Source: Sphingomonas sp.
GTDB taxonomy: Bacteria; Pseudomonadota; Alphaproteobacteria; Sphingomonadales; Sphingomonadaceae
Direction of reading: 5' to 3'
DNA: 64,000 nucleotides
Assembly: GCF_025353885.1 (NCBI RefSeq)
Contig: NZ_JANXNX010000113.1
Coordinates: forward strand, 18,951 to 82,950
This document shows positions 24,797-34,626 of this stretch, in pieces. Numbering within the stretch: the stretch's first letter is position 1; each line of letters begins with the position of its first letter. The position numbers and the translations under genes were made by a program. The notes under the pieces were generated by a model that searched no databases, was not told the DNA's origin, and saw only the letters and a list, made by a program, of their open reading frames with translations.

Positions 24797-27484
24797 TCAA
24801 AGCGTGCGAACGCGCTCTTCGACTTCGTAGGTTTCGAGGAAATCGCCAGCCTTGATATCGTTGGTCGCATCGAAGGTGACGCCGCATTCGAGCCCCGCGC
24901 GGACCTCTGCGACATCGTCCTTGAAGCGGCGCAGCGAGGTGACGAAACCATTGTAGATGATGACGTCGGCCCGCGTGATACGCGCCTTCAACAGCTTGCG
25001 GATGACGCCTTCGGTGACGAGCAGACCCGCCGCCTTGCCATGCTTGCCCGCCGAGAAGACTTCGCGGATTTCGGCACGACCGACGACGTGCTCGATCATT
25101 TCCGGCCCCAGCTCGCCCGCCATCGCGCCACGAACCGCATCGGTCAGGTGATAGATGACATCGAAATACTGGAACTCGACCCGGTCGCGCTTGGCCAAAG
25201 CTTGTGCCTTGGCATTGGGGCGGACGTTGAAGCCGATGACCGGCGCTCCGGATGCGGCCGCCAGCAGGACGTCGCTCTCGGTGATGCCACCAACGCCCGC
25301 GCTCAGCACGCGAACCTTGATGAGGTCGGTCGATATCCGGTTGACGGCATTAACGATCGCCTCGACCGAACCCTGAACATCGGCCTTGACGACGATCGGA
25401 TATTCCATCGCCTTGACCGCACTCAGATCGGCAAACAGATTCTCCATGTCGATCGGCGCGGAAACGGTGCGCTTTTCGGTTGCGGTCTTGGTGCGATACA
25501 GCGCAACTTCACGCGCACGCGCCTCGTTCTCGACCACCGACATCGGATCACCGGCGGACGGCACACCCGACAGGCCGAGGATCTCGACCGGCATCGAGGG
25601 ACCCGCAACCTTGATCTGCTGACCCTTGTCGTCGATCATTGCACGAACCTTGCCACTTTGGGCGCCGACGACGACGATGTCGCCGACCTTCAGCGTGCCG
25701 CGACGGACGAGGATGGTGGCGAGTGGCCCGCGACCCTTGTCCAGCTTGGCTTCGATGACCGTCCCTTCAGCGGCACGTGTTGGATTGGCGCGCAGTTCGA
25801 GCAATTCGGCCTGAAGCTGAATTTTCTCGATCAGTTCGTCCAGGCCGGTCTTTGCCGTTGCCGAAACCTCGACATCCTGCACGTCACCCGACAATTCCTC
25901 GACGATGACTTCATACTGAAGCAGCGCCTGACGAACCTTGTCCGGATTGGCTTCGGGCTTGTCGACCTTGGTGATCGCAACGATCATCGGCACGCCCGCC
26001 TCACGGGTATGGTTGATCGCCTCGATCGTCTGCGGCTTGATGCTGTCATCCGCTGCAACGACCAGCACCACGATATCGGTGACGTTCGCGCCGCGCTTGC
26101 GCATTTCGGTAAAGGCTTCATGGCCCGGCGTATCGAGGAAGGTGATGAGATCGCCGCCCTTGGTTGCCACCTGATAGGCGCCGATGTGCTGAGTGATCCC
26201 GCCCGCTTCGCCGCGCACGACGTTGGTCCCGCGCAGAGCATCCAGCAGCGAGGTCTTGCCGTGATCGACATGGCCCATGATCGTGACAACAGGAGCGCGC
26301 GTGACCATCGTATCGTCGGCATCAACGTCGGCCGACTGGTCGATATCGGCATCGCTGTCCGACACGCGCGTGACGTTGTGGCCGAAATCGGTGACCAGCA
26401 ATTCGGCGGTGTCCTGGTCGATGCTGTCGCCCATTGCCGACGGCTGGCCCATGTTGAACAGCGCCTTGATCAGATCGCTGCCTCGTTCGGCCATGCGGTT
26501 GGCGAGTTCGCCTACCGTGATCTTTTCAGGAACCACGACGTCGCGGATCTGCTTGACCTGCGGCTGGCCGCTGCCATGGGCACGGCGTTCCTTTTCACGG
26601 GCACGCTTCAGCGCCGCCAGCGATCGGGCACGCGCGCCCTCGCCATCGGCGTCGAGGGCACGGGTCACCGTCAGCTTGCCTGACTGGCGACGATCGTCAC
26701 CCTGGCGCGGACGCGTTGCCGGACGCGCAGGCTCTGGGCGACGAATGCCCCCAGGAGCTGCCGACGGCTTGGTGAAACGCTTTTCCTCATCGCGATCCTG
26801 GGCGCGCTGGACTTCGGGCTCGACCTGCGGCGCGGGTGCTGGTGGCGGCAGCTTTGCAGCTTCCTCGGCAGCGATCCGTGCAGCTTCTTCGGCCTTGCGA
26901 TTTTCCTCGGCACGACGCTTTTGGTCCTCGACAGTCTCGACCTTTGCACGGTCGTCCCGGCGGCGGGCGTCCTCTTGCGCGGTCATCCGCGCTTCCTCGG
27001 CTTCGCGCAGCAACTTGGTCTGCAATTCCTGGCGAGACATCAGGCTCGACTGCGGAATCGTGCGTGCCGTCGTGGCAACAGGCGCCGGAGCAGGGCGGGA
27101 GGAAACCACTGAGGCAGCCGGAGCCACAGCGACCGGAGCAGGAGAAGCGACAGGTGCCGGAGCAACCGGCGCGGCAGGAGCCGCAACCGGGGCTGCCGGA
27201 GCCGTAGCAACCGGTGGCGCGACTGGCGCAGCAACAGGAGCCGGGGCCGCAACAGGAGCCGGCGCCGCGACCGGAACCGCCGCAACCACAACCTCCGGCT
27301 CGGGAACAACCTCGACAGGCACGGGATCGCCGGGCCGCGCCAGGATGCGCTTTTTCTTGATCTCGACCACCACCGTGTTCGAACGGCCGTGACTGAAACT
27401 CTGTTTGACCTGGCCGGTTTCAATGGTGCGCTTTATGCCCAGGGGCGGGCGCGTTCCCAGCTTCGGTTTTTCGCTATCGCTCAT
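24797..27484 (-). CDS. infB: Translation initiation factor IF-2
   Basis: 895 aa GTPase that places initiator tRNA on the ribosome. N-terminal IF2-associated region ([20 protein letters not shown]), then a long Ala/Pro/Val-rich low-complexity stretch (about 60-140) and a charged linker ([17 protein letters not shown]). G domain: [19 protein letters not shown] (G1), [12 protein letters not shown] (G2), [14 protein letters not shown] (G3), NKVD-type [11 protein letters not shown] (G4, here AITKVD). Domains II-IV follow, ending [11 protein letters not shown]. The ATG overlaps the YlxR-like stop (TAATG). Confidence 0.96.
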   Translation of the reverse strand: MSDSEKPKLGTRPPLGIKRTIETGQVKQSFSHGRSNTVVVEIKKKRILARPGDPVPVEVVPEPEVVVAAVPVAAPAPVAAPAPVAAPVAPPVATAPAAPVAAPAAPVAPAPVASPAPVAVAPAASVVSSRPAPAPVATTARTIPQSSLMSRQELQTKLLREAEEARMTAQEDARRRDDRAKVETVEDQKRRAEENRKAEEAARIAAEEAAKLPPPAPAPQVEPEVQRAQDRDEEKRFTKPSAAPGGIRRPEPARPATRPRQGDDRRQSGKLTVTRALDADGEGARARSLAALKRAREKERRAHGSGQPQVKQIRDVVVPEKITVGELANRMAERGSDLIKALFNMGQPSAMGDSIDQDTAELLVTDFGHNVTRVSDSDADIDQSADVDADDTMVTRAPVVTIMGHVDHGKTSLLDALRGTNVVRGEAGGITQHIGAYQVATKGGDLITFLDTPGHEAFTEMRKRGANVTDIVVLVVAADDSIKPQTIEAINHTREAGVPMIVAITKVDKPEANPDKVRQALLQYEVIVEELSGDVQDVEVSATAKTGLDELIEKIQLQAELLELRANPTRAAEGTVIEAKLDKGRGPLATILVRRGTLKVGDIVVVGAQSGKVRAMIDDKGQQIKVAGPSMPVEILGLSGVPSAGDPMSVVENEARAREVALYRTKTATEKRTVSAPIDMENLFADLSAVKAMEYPIVVKADVQGSVEAIVNAVNRISTDLIKVRVLSAGVGGITESDVLLAAASGAPVIGFNVRPNAKAQALAKRDRVEFQYFDVIYHLTDAVRGAMAGELGPEMIEHVVGRAEIREVFSAGKHGKAAGLLVTEGVIRKLLKARITRADVIIYNGFVTSLRRFKDDVAEVRAGLECGVTFDATNDIKAGDFLETYEVEERVRTL

Positions 27485-28308
27485 TAATCTGACCCGAACC
27501 CTTCGTTTAAACCATCAAACGCGCCGCGCGGCCCTGAACCCTGCGAAGGTGTTTCGCAAGGCCAGCCCGTGGGCGCAAATCCTATAAAACCGTGCCACCG
27601 GTCGATCGCCGCTGCCACGCGCGTTGCCGCGCGCGCGTCGATCACACCGATATGTACCACATTTTCCCGGCCCAGCGCTACCGACAAGATAGTGCGAGGG
27701 ACACTTAAAACCAAGCCTTGTCGTCCCGAACCTTCTTGGTCGAGGCCAACCCGCCAAGACTGGTCGAGTTTGCGGTTGCCATCGACCGCGGCGTCGGCGG
27801 CATGAAACAGCAAATGCAACTGCCCCTTGCGCCCGGCTTCGTCGATTCGCTCTGAGCCCGTCGTGATCGTCGAAGCCCGCGCTTCCAGCCCCAGCCGGTC
27901 GAGTGCATTCCGTTGCAACGCGTCCTCGATCCTTTGCGGCAGGTCAACGGGTATGTTCGCCCCGCCGGTCTTGAATGCCCTGGCCAGCGCGCCCTTTAGT
28001 CTGCCCTTGGCGATCGCCAATTCAAGTGCTGGCCGGTCAACACCGATCCAGGCGCCACGTCCCGGTGCCTTGGCACGGACGTCGGGCAAGACCTGGCCGT
28101 CTGGCCCGATCGCCAACCGAACTAACGACGCCCGCGGCGCATGCTCGCCCGACAGGATGCAGCGCCGCTCGGGCTCATGCGTTCCCCGTGCCTTACGCGA
28201 CGTATCGGGACCGCGCGCATCTTCGCCGGTCCCCTCCACGATTTGGTGGAGGGTCTGACTATCGTCGTTACTGTGGTGTGCTACCGTGTCATTGGGAAGG
28301 GGCCGCAT
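27484..28308 (-). CDS. YlxR-family (DUF448) RNA-binding protein
   Basis: About 274 aa from ATG 28308, which has GAGG upstream and overlaps nusA by 20 bp. The DUF448 domain (about 40-125) contains EPERRCILSGEHAPRASLVRL, VLPDVRAKAPGRGAWIGVDR and GALARAFKTG. The second half has an L7Ae/L30e-like segment of the kind fused to DUF448 in alphaproteobacteria (IDEAGRKGQLHLLFHAADAA). Its place between nusA and infB is the standard one; it probably binds RNA or RNase P, as YlxR does. Confidence 0.9.
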   Translation of the reverse strand: MRPLPNDTVAHHSNDDSQTLHQIVEGTGEDARGPDTSRKARGTHEPERRCILSGEHAPRASLVRLAIGPDGQVLPDVRAKAPGRGAWIGVDRPALELAIAKGRLKGALARAFKTGGANIPVDLPQRIEDALQRNALDRLGLEARASTITTGSERIDEAGRKGQLHLLFHAADAAVDGNRKLDQSWRVGLDQEGSGRQGLVLSVPRTILSVALGRENVVHIGVIDARAATRVAAAIDRWHGFIGFAPTGWPCETPSQGSGPRGAFDGLNEGFGSD

Positions 28309-29896
28309 CAGCGTCTCCCTCACTGACGGCTTCATCCTCGAACCAATGGGCGCGGGCCGCCATGATGATTTCGTTGCCCTGTTCCTCGGTCAGCGAATAT
28401 TCGGCCAGAATGCCGCCCTTGGGCTCGTCGGACTGCACCGTCTTGCGGCGCGGTTCGACGCGGCGCTTCTGGATCAGCTCGTCGGTCGCCAGATCGGCCA
28501 GGTCGTCGAGCGTCTTGATACCCGCCTTGCCCAGCGTGACCAGCATCGCTTCGGTCATGTGTGGCATCTCGGCCAGATCGTCCTCGACACCCAGGCCCCG
28601 GCGCTCCTCGCGGCTGGCCTCTTCACGGCGTTCCAAAGCCTCGGTCGCGCGGTTCTGCAATTCGCCCGCGAGTTCGGGGTCGAACCCTTCGATGTCGCTG
28701 ATCTCGGTCACGTCGACATAAGCCACTTCTTCCAGGCTGGTGAACCCTTCGGCAACCAGCAATTGGGCCAGCGTCTCGTCCACGTCGAGTTCGTTCTGGA
28801 ACAGCTCCGACCGCTCGACGAATTCGCGCTGGCGCTTTTCGCTGGCGTCGGCCTCCGTCAGTATGTCGATCTGCGAACCGGTCAACTGGCTGGCGAGGCG
28901 AACGTTCTGCCCGCGACGACCGATCGCCAGGCTCAACTGGTCATCGGGAACGACGACTTCGATGCGGCCTTCTTCCTCGTCGATAACGACCCGGCTGACC
29001 GTGGCAGGCTGCAACGCGTTGACGACGAAGGTCGCGGTGTCGGTCGACCACGGGATAATGTCGATCTTTTCGCCCTGCATTTCCTGAACGACCGCCTGAA
29101 CGCGGCTGCCCTTCATGCCCACGCACGCACCGACCGGGTCGATGCTGCTGTCACGGCTTATCACGCCGATCTTGGCGCGGCTGCCGGGATCGCGCGCTGC
29201 CGCCATGATGGTGATGATGCCGTCGTAGATTTCGGGCACTTCCTGGGCGAACAGCTTTTTCATGAAGTCGGGATGCGCGCGGCTGAGGAAAATCTGCGGC
29301 CCCCGCGTTTCGCGAACGACCTTCAGAATCAGCGAACGGATGCGGTCGCCGACGCGAACGACTTCGCGCGGAATCTGTGCATCGCGGCGGATAACGCCCT
29401 CGGCCCGGCCCAGGTCGACGACGACATGGCCGAACTCGACCCGCTTCACGACGCCGGTGATGATTTCTCCGGCACGATCCTTGAATTCCTCATACTGGCG
29501 CTCACGCTCGGCATCGCGGACCTTCTGAAAGATCACCTGTTTCGATGCCTGTGCGGCGATGCGCCCGAATTCGATGTTCGGCAGGGGATCGACGATGAAG
29601 TCGCCCAACGCGGCACCCGGCTGCAGCTTCTGGCCTTCGGTCAGCGATACCTGCTTGAAATAATCCTCGACCTGCTCGACCACTTCGACAACCCGCCACA
29701 AACGCAAATCGCCGCTGGTCGTGTCGATCTTGGCGCGAATGTCGTTCTCGGCACCATAACGGGCCCGTGCCGCGCGCTGGATGGCGTCTTCCATCGCCTC
29801 GATCACGATTTCGCGATCGATCAGCTTTTCCTTGGCGACCGCATCGGCAATCGCGAGCAGCTCGGCCTTGTTGGCGGAAACGGCGGAACTAGCCAT
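28289..29896 (-). CDS. nusA: Transcription termination/antitermination factor NusA
   Basis: 535 aa. N-terminal RNA-polymerase-binding domain (NKAELLAIADAVAKEKLIDR), S1 (RAGEIITGVVKRVEFGHVVVDL), two KH domains (DPVGACVGMKGSRVQAVVQE and QLSLAIGRRGQNVRLASQL) and two C-terminal acidic helix-hairpin repeats (EGFTSLEEVAYVDVTEIS; KAGIKTLDDLADLATDEL). Follows rimP by 6 bp. Length normal for the class. Confidence 0.96.
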   Translation of the reverse strand: MASSAVSANKAELLAIADAVAKEKLIDREIVIEAMEDAIQRAARARYGAENDIRAKIDTTSGDLRLWRVVEVVEQVEDYFKQVSLTEGQKLQPGAALGDFIVDPLPNIEFGRIAAQASKQVIFQKVRDAERERQYEEFKDRAGEIITGVVKRVEFGHVVVDLGRAEGVIRRDAQIPREVVRVGDRIRSLILKVVRETRGPQIFLSRAHPDFMKKLFAQEVPEIYDGIITIMAAARDPGSRAKIGVISRDSSIDPVGACVGMKGSRVQAVVQEMQGEKIDIIPWSTDTATFVVNALQPATVSRVVIDEEEGRIEVVVPDDQLSLAIGRRGQNVRLASQLTGSQIDILTEADASEKRQREFVERSELFQNELDVDETLAQLLVAEGFTSLEEVAYVDVTEISDIEGFDPELAGELQNRATEALERREEASREERRGLGVEDDLAEMPHMTEAMLVTLGKAGIKTLDDLADLATDELIQKRRVEPRRKTVQSDEPKGGILAEYSLTEEQGNEIIMAARAHWFEDEAVSEGDADAAPSQ

Positions 29897-29902
29897 CAGT
29901 TC

Positions 29903-30424
29903 TTATCCTTCATGTATGATCTTGTCGGCACCGTCCGCGATCAGCGGGGCGGTCGCCTTTATGAGTTTGTCGGTCAGCACCAGCTTGGCTGACACGATTG
30001 CGTCGAACGGTATCGTCATCGCCCCATGCTTGGCGGTGACCAGCACAGTGTTGTCGGCAGCGCCATCGAGTCGCGCGTCGAACATCTTGCGTCCCTCGAT
30101 CGGTGCGGTCAGTCGAATGCGCGCCTCATGCCCATTCCAGTCATCGTAATCGGCCAACCGAGTCAACGGACGGTCGATGCCGGGCGACGAAACTTCCAGC
30201 CGATAAGCTTCGACGATCGGATCAACTTCATCGAACAAATCCGAAATCCGCCGCGACAATTCGGCGCAATCCTCAAGCGTCAACTGCCGCGTTTCGGGCC
30301 GTTCCGCCATGATCTGCAACGTCGGATCAGACTTGCCGCCGTTCATCTGCACGCGCACCAGCCGCAGCCCGAGCGTTTCCGCTTCGGGTTCGATCAATGC
30401 AGTCAGTACAGCGATGTCGGCCAA
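29903..30424 (-). CDS. rimP: Ribosome maturation factor RimP
   Basis: 173 aa, 30S assembly factor. N-terminal domain with ETLGLRLVRVQMNGGK, LTLEDCAELSRRISDLFDE and the hallmark EAYRLEVSSPGIDRPLT; C-terminal Sm-like barrel (EARIRLTAPIEGRKMF, IPFDAIVSAKLVLTDKL). The start is TTG with GGAG six bases upstream. First recognised gene of the nusA operon; the promoter should lie in the gap beyond 30424. Confidence 0.94.
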   Translation of the reverse strand: MADIAVLTALIEPEAETLGLRLVRVQMNGGKSDPTLQIMAERPETRQLTLEDCAELSRRISDLFDEVDPIVEAYRLEVSSPGIDRPLTRLADYDDWNGHEARIRLTAPIEGRKMFDARLDGAADNTVLVTAKHGAMTIPFDAIVSAKLVLTDKLIKATAPLIADGADKIIHEG

Positions 30425-31092
30425 CCAAGTCTCCAGGTAAATCCATGCGTCTTGAGCGCCCGGAGCCGATGGCTTCGAGCCCGAACAACGTTACCGATGT
30501 AAGGAAGACAACCACTGTATATGCCAAAGCATGGCGGCGGGCAAGTGATGTTGATGTGGATTCTGGCCCGGCCCAGAATCAGGCGTAATCTGATGCTCTG
30601 CCACCCGGCCCATGCTTGATGTCTGGTATAAGCTGGCAATCGTCCGCGGCGATCGGGCCGCCGCTGACGATTACAGATTTAAGGTTTCAGACCCGCGAAC
30701 GACGTGCCCGCATCAAACGTTGAGGCACTGCTTCCAGATGCCACCGACCGTGCCGAACTTTTTACGGTATTCGATCCGGCTGCCTGTGCCCTTAGAGTCC
30801 GTTTGGAAAATCAGGGATGAGCATTTCTGCCTAACATGACGCCGCCCATGGCGACCATGATTATGGCCTGTGACAAATGGATGCGTTGCTCGAGTAATGA
30901 TGACGCTCGAACTGGGCCAACTCGCAACGATCAATCTTTGAACAGGGGGGCACGTTCCGTCAGTTGCTCGGCAAACGTATTATGACAGCTTAGTCATACT
31001 CGACAATTCAACGGTTTGTTATACCTCTCAGGGGACAGTGGCGATATTAAAAGCCAACCGTCGGCCAGGGCTCGCCCGCTGACAGACCAATA
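30425..31092. other. 668-bp gap upstream of rimP
   Basis: No convincing gene. Expected to hold the rimP-operon promoter. A short open frame on the minus strand ends at 30811 (RIHLSQAIIMVAMGGVMLGR before the stop) directly beside GAGTCCGTTTGGAAAATC, which recalls the ends of IS5-type elements; this may be a transposase tail remnant but is not certain. The 75-codon plus-strand frame at 30612-30839 has no ribosome-binding site and is not called. Confidence 0.4.
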
Positions 31093-31503
31093 ATGGAGGG
31101 TTCAGTGCTTACTGCCGACTTGCGCCAAGTGATCGGAGAGATGCGCGAAACAGTTCAGACCGCCAACGCCGCTCTATTGCAACGGCCGGATCGCTGGCGT
31201 AATGAGATCGTTGTAATGCGACTTCAACTAGCGAAGCTACTTGGCTGTCTGGGAAAATTCGTCGCCGCCGCTCCGGCATCCCCCGAACTGGTTAACTTCC
31301 GCAGGGCCTTATCGCATTTGCGAGGGACGGTTGCCGAGCTGCAGGCCAATTGGCCTGCTGTATCTCTTGACCCTGACGCACCTGAATTCAAGCGGGCAGC
31401 ACAGCGCGTTGGCCTCAGCCTCGAAGCGATCCAAAAAGCGGTTGTCGAATTGGAGCGGTTTCCCGACGGGTTTGATCGGTCAGGTAGCTCGGAGACTCGC
31501 TAG
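31093..31503 (+). CDS. Hypothetical helical protein
   Basis: 136 aa, not recognised. Almost entirely helical by composition: TADLRQVIGEMRETVQTANA, VVMRLQLAKLLGCLGKFVAA, FRRALSHLRGTVAELQANW and FKRAAQRVGLSLEAIQKAVV, so a four-helix bundle is likely. No signal peptide or TM. GGAGGG lies inside the first codons, so a GTG at 31105 may be the true start. It stands alone between two long gaps and near a PilZ protein with a similar helical tail. Confidence 0.65.
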   Translation: MEGSVLTADLRQVIGEMRETVQTANAALLQRPDRWRNEIVVMRLQLAKLLGCLGKFVAAAPASPELVNFRRALSHLRGTVAELQANWPAVSLDPDAPEFKRAAQRVGLSLEAIQKAVVELERFPDGFDRSGSSETR

Positions 31504-31908
31504 CCATTTTTCTTTATCGGTCTGGACTTGTGGCGTGAGGCTGCAGTGGTGAACTGATCGATAATCGGGGACGGCGGACCGGCGCCATCAGGTTGGGCGA
31601 AATACTACAGCGAGCCCGGCAAGCGGACAGCGCAGCGTATGGCGATCACGCGTGCGCTGATCACCAGGACTTATTCTTGATGAACCGACGTCCGCCTTCG
31701 ATACGGAGCCAAAGATCCTCGAGGCCAATTCGATATTCGCAGCAGGTCACACGTGCTAGCCATCGCGCCTAGCAAGATTTCGCTGAGGACGCGTTTTTGC
31801 GGGTGGCTCCGCAGCAACCAGATATTAAGTGTTCTTGTCCATACTTTGGACTCGGTGGGTGGGGATCCAGCGACGCAGGAGTTTCGGTAATGGCTCATCC
31901 CCTCAATT
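31504..31908. other. 405-bp gap
   Basis: No gene supported. A minus-strand open frame crosses it into the PilZ gene but has no start site or recognisable sequence. A good ribosome-binding site (AGGAG, 31877-31881) followed by ATG at 31890 opens an 18-codon frame that ends within the PilZ coding region. Confidence 0.4.
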
Positions 31909-32625
31909 TTGACGCTGGCGGCAGCCAGCCCCATCTCGGTGCTTGAACGTCGACAGGAGTTATGTGACGCTGACGCGAGCCAGGCAGATAACTGCAGCAA
32001 AGTCGCCAGATCACCCCGGACCAACTTGTTGCTGTCCGGAGCGATTGAGGCAGGGGACCTGAAGGGTGCTGTAAGAATCAAAAATCTTTCGGAGACTGGT
32101 GCCCTGCTGGAGGGTGCGGCGTTGCCTCGTGTCGGCGAACATTTGACTTTAAGGCGATTGGATCTTGAAATCGGTGGCGTGGTTGTCTGGCAGGCGAACG
32201 CGCGCTGTGGCGTGAGATTTGAGGGAAGTATTTCGGTGGCCGGTTGGCGCAGGGGCACGTGGATCCCCCAGCTAGCCACCAGCGACCAGGCGCGCGTTGA
32301 CCAAATTCAGGCATCTGTCCGTGCGGGACAAGTTGTTAGCCCGGCTGCCAACACTTTAAAAAGTGATCCTGCCACGCTTGGGACCAGCAGCAACATCACC
32401 ATCGCCCGCGAGTTGACGGCTTTGCAAAAACTGCTGGACGATATGGGCGAGCAACTCAGTGATGATGTTGCTGTGTTAAAGACCCATGGAGTGACGTTGC
32501 AAAAGTTCGACGTGGCAAGCCAGATACTGGGCCACCTGGCCAACGTATTGTCTTCTGGGGATCGATCCTCGGCTATTGACGCGATCGGAATGAACGAATT
32601 ACGTTCCAGATTGCTTGAGAGCTAA
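31909..32625 (+). CDS. PilZ domain protein with helical C-terminal tail
   Basis: 238 aa from a TTG start; a GTG at 31939 is also possible. A PilZ-like fold spans about residues 33-120: ARSPRTNLLLSGAIEAG, VRIKNLSETGALLEGA (NxSxxG motif), HLTLRRLDLEIGGVVVW and ARCGVRFEGSISVAGW. The Arg-rich loop is short (RSPR), so cyclic-di-GMP binding is likely but unproven. After a linker, residues 160-238 form a helical domain (ARELTALQKLLDDMGEQLSD ... ILGHLANVLSSGD). The best ribosome-binding site upstream serves an ATG in another frame, so the N-terminus may be frameshifted. Confidence 0.72.
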   Translation: MTLAAASPISVLERRQELCDADASQADNCSKVARSPRTNLLLSGAIEAGDLKGAVRIKNLSETGALLEGAALPRVGEHLTLRRLDLEIGGVVVWQANARCGVRFEGSISVAGWRRGTWIPQLATSDQARVDQIQASVRAGQVVSPAANTLKSDPATLGTSSNITIARELTALQKLLDDMGEQLSDDVAVLKTHGVTLQKFDVASQILGHLANVLSSGDRSSAIDAIGMNELRSRLLES

Positions 32626-33051
32626 GCGAGATTTCGCACGCGTATAGGGGATTTTAACTGCTGCCGACGGCGCGAAGCCCTCTCTTGGTGGCTATATTGC
32701 GATAAACTCATTTTCGAGTTGCTCTGTTAAATCATAGTGAAACGTTGGCCGAGGTCCACGAAGCGCCATATTCGAGCGCTGAGAAGACGATAAGTCGCTC
32801 TCCCGGTTAACCGGATCGGACAGCACGATTTGAACCTTAGGCTCAAAGTCACCCCCCCTTTTACCTTGCATCGTAAAGCGGCGGTGTCGATCACGAGGCA
32901 GAAGCATTCGAGGGAGGGCTAGTGCTAGCTACGTTTCGCGGCCTCACCGGCCGCGTGCTACACAGTCCTTCGCGTCGGACCAAGATTCACACGTTATTCG
33001 ACGCATGATAATGTCCCTTTATCCCGGTATTAATTTTGCTAAGATGTTCTC
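32626..33051. other. 426-bp gap
   Basis: No gene supported; a 71-codon minus-strand frame (32692-32907) has no ribosome-binding site or recognisable family. It contains a GC hairpin at 32938-32956 (CGCGGCC / GGCCGCG) without a T-run, and is comparatively AT-rich just before 33052. Confidence 0.4.
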
Positions 33052-33453
33052 ATGAGTACTCCGGGATACAAAATCGAAGTCGATACGAAAAATCGGTTGG
33101 TTAGGCTTACCCTGACGGGTTTTTGGGACCGAGCGACATTCGACCGTTACACAGAAGAAATCGAAGGATTGGCGCAAGAAGCACGCAGAGCGGGAAGGGC
33201 GCGGCTGGATTACCGCGTTCTTGTCGACCTCAGAAATCACGGCGTACAGTCGCGTGAGGTGGCGACCAGCATCGAAGCTGGCATGATCCATAACGCTTCT
33301 CCCTTACAACGACACGCCGTGCTCATTTCAAATTCAGCGCTCCACAGAAGTCAGGTGCAGCGCCTCGGCGCTTCGACCGACACTCGCCTGTTCGAAAATG
33401 AAGAGGACGCACTGGCTTGGCTTCTGGAAGTGCGAGACACGGCTAGTGACTGA
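33052..33453 (+). CDS. STAS/SpoIIAA-like protein
   Basis: 133 aa. The pattern of a beta strand (YKIEVDTKNRLVRLTLTGFW), amphipathic helix (DRATFDRYTEEIEGLAQEAR), strand with YRVLVDLRNHGVQSREV, and C-terminal HAVLISNSALHRSQVQRL plus RLFENEEDALAWLLEV resembles the SpoIIAA-like (DUF3478) or STAS fold seen in many sphingomonads. No membrane segment. Function unknown; possibly a signalling or lipid-binding module. Start ATG at 33052. Confidence 0.7.
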   Translation: MSTPGYKIEVDTKNRLVRLTLTGFWDRATFDRYTEEIEGLAQEARRAGRARLDYRVLVDLRNHGVQSREVATSIEAGMIHNASPLQRHAVLISNSALHRSQVQRLGASTDTRLFENEEDALAWLLEVRDTASD

Positions 33454-33456
33454 ACT

Positions 33457-33785
33457 GTGCGCGAGACTATCGCCTATCGCGCGGTTTACCGATCGAGGAC
33501 GGAAGACGCAGTATTACTCGCGCGCTTCGTAGCGGTTAAAGCCGATGACGTCCCGGCTGCTTTTCGGGATTACGAAGCGCAGCGATACCTGCGCACCGGT
33601 CGTTGTCAGATCATGGCCCGCATATATGGCGGTTTCTACCACGCAGAGGCGTAACCCGCGAATTGGCCACCGGCTTTCTTGCTGGCCCCCCCCCGCGGCC
33701 GGCAGCTTTGAAAGTCTGGCCTGGTTATACAACTATGATCCCGGAGCCCTACCGCTCGCTACTGGGCCAAACCGCTGAAGAATAG
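33457..33785 (+). pseudogene. C-terminal remnant of an FAD-dependent monooxygenase
   Basis: Three frames together read like the end of a salicylate/3-hydroxybenzoate hydroxylase-type protein. Frame 1 has TEDAVLLARFVA, VPAAFRDYEAQRYLRTGRCQ and IYGGFYHAEA. Frame 3 continues GVTRELATGFLAG, and frame 2 ends ESLAWLYNYDP. The first shift is near 33650 and the second at a run of nine C (33686-33694). The N-terminal two thirds, including the FAD-binding motif, is absent. So it is a truncated and decayed gene, directly after the STAS-like gene. Confidence 0.7.
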
Positions 33786-33946
33786 GTCAGGTCGCCAACG
33801 CGGGACTGCGGGATGAAACGACCGTCCATTATGCAGCTTTCCAACTCATTGTCTTATCATCGCGTAAACCCGGACGTCATTCGGTGTGGTTTTCTTGAAG
33901 ATCACGTGCGACTGGAAACACACGACGTCACCTCGAGGGGTTGCCA

Positions 33947-34477
33947 ATGACTGAAATCATCAGACGGGCGAAACGGGATGATCTCGACAATCTCGCATTG
34001 GTTGGATCAGCGACATTTCTTGAAACATTTGCCGGCATTCTCGACGGAAATGCCATCGTCGCACACTGCGCGCGCGAGCATAATGTCGCCACTTACGCTC
34101 GCCATCTCGACGAAGGGGCAACGGCGTGGCTGGCCGAAAGTCGGCTGGGTAGCGCCCCAGTCGGTTACGCGCTCCTTTCCAAGGCAACGCTGCCAGGTGC
34201 CGACGAGAACGATCTGGAGTTGAAACGTATCTATGTCCTTTCGCGGTTTCATGGCAGGCAGCTGGGTGCCGCGCTCATGAATGCGTCGGTCGCTCATGCC
34301 GAGACGATGAACGCCTCCCGTCTGCTGCTCGGCGTCTACGCAGGCAATCACCGGGCCATCGCATTCTACGGGAAAGCGGGATTTAAGCAGATAGGCACCC
34401 GTCGATTTCTCGTCGGGGATCGGGAATATGACGACGTCGTATTCGCGCGCCCACTCGCCATGGTGGCCAAGCCATAG
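33947..34477 (+). CDS. GNAT family N-acetyltransferase
   Basis: 176 aa. GNAT core: IIRRAKRDDLDNLALVGS at the start, LELKRIYVLSRFHGRQLGAA (acetyl-CoA loop, RFHGRQLG), LLLGVYAGNHRAIAFYGKAG and GDREYDDVVFARPL. The ATG at 33947 follows GAGGGG; a TTG two codons earlier is in frame. The substrate is not predictable; the fold near LETFAG and HLDEGATAWLAES recalls spermidine/PaiA-like acetyltransferases. Confidence 0.87.
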   Translation: MTEIIRRAKRDDLDNLALVGSATFLETFAGILDGNAIVAHCAREHNVATYARHLDEGATAWLAESRLGSAPVGYALLSKATLPGADENDLELKRIYVLSRFHGRQLGAALMNASVAHAETMNASRLLLGVYAGNHRAIAFYGKAGFKQIGTRRFLVGDREYDDVVFARPLAMVAKP

Positions 34478-34626
34478 TTATCGACCTAAGCCCTTGAGGC
34501 TGGTATCGCTGCTGCGGATTCGCAGCTTCGCTACCTGCGATCCTTACTACCATCGTGTTACCGCCTTGCTTCAGAAGCAGAAACGCGGCGCGGGTTGGAA
34601 GCACGGACCGGTCAGGTTTACCGCGA

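Noticed and set aside
24500..26683. 727-codon open frame on the plus strand opposite infB
   Set aside because: High-GC antisense shadow; IF-2 G-domain motifs are intact on the minus strand.
26836..27485. Repetitive-looking Ala/Pro/Val-coding DNA
   Set aside because: It is the normal low-complexity N-terminal linker of alphaproteobacterial IF-2, not a CRISPR or tandem-repeat array.
28286..29992. 568-codon open frame opposite nusA
   Set aside because: Antisense shadow; NusA KH and S1 motifs define the true strand.
30612..30839. 75-codon plus-strand frame upstream of rimP
   Set aside because: No ribosome-binding site or known sequence; overlaps a possible IS remnant on the other strand.
32692..32907. 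71-codon minus-strand frame between the PilZ and STAS-like genes
   Set aside because: No ribosome-binding site and no family pattern.
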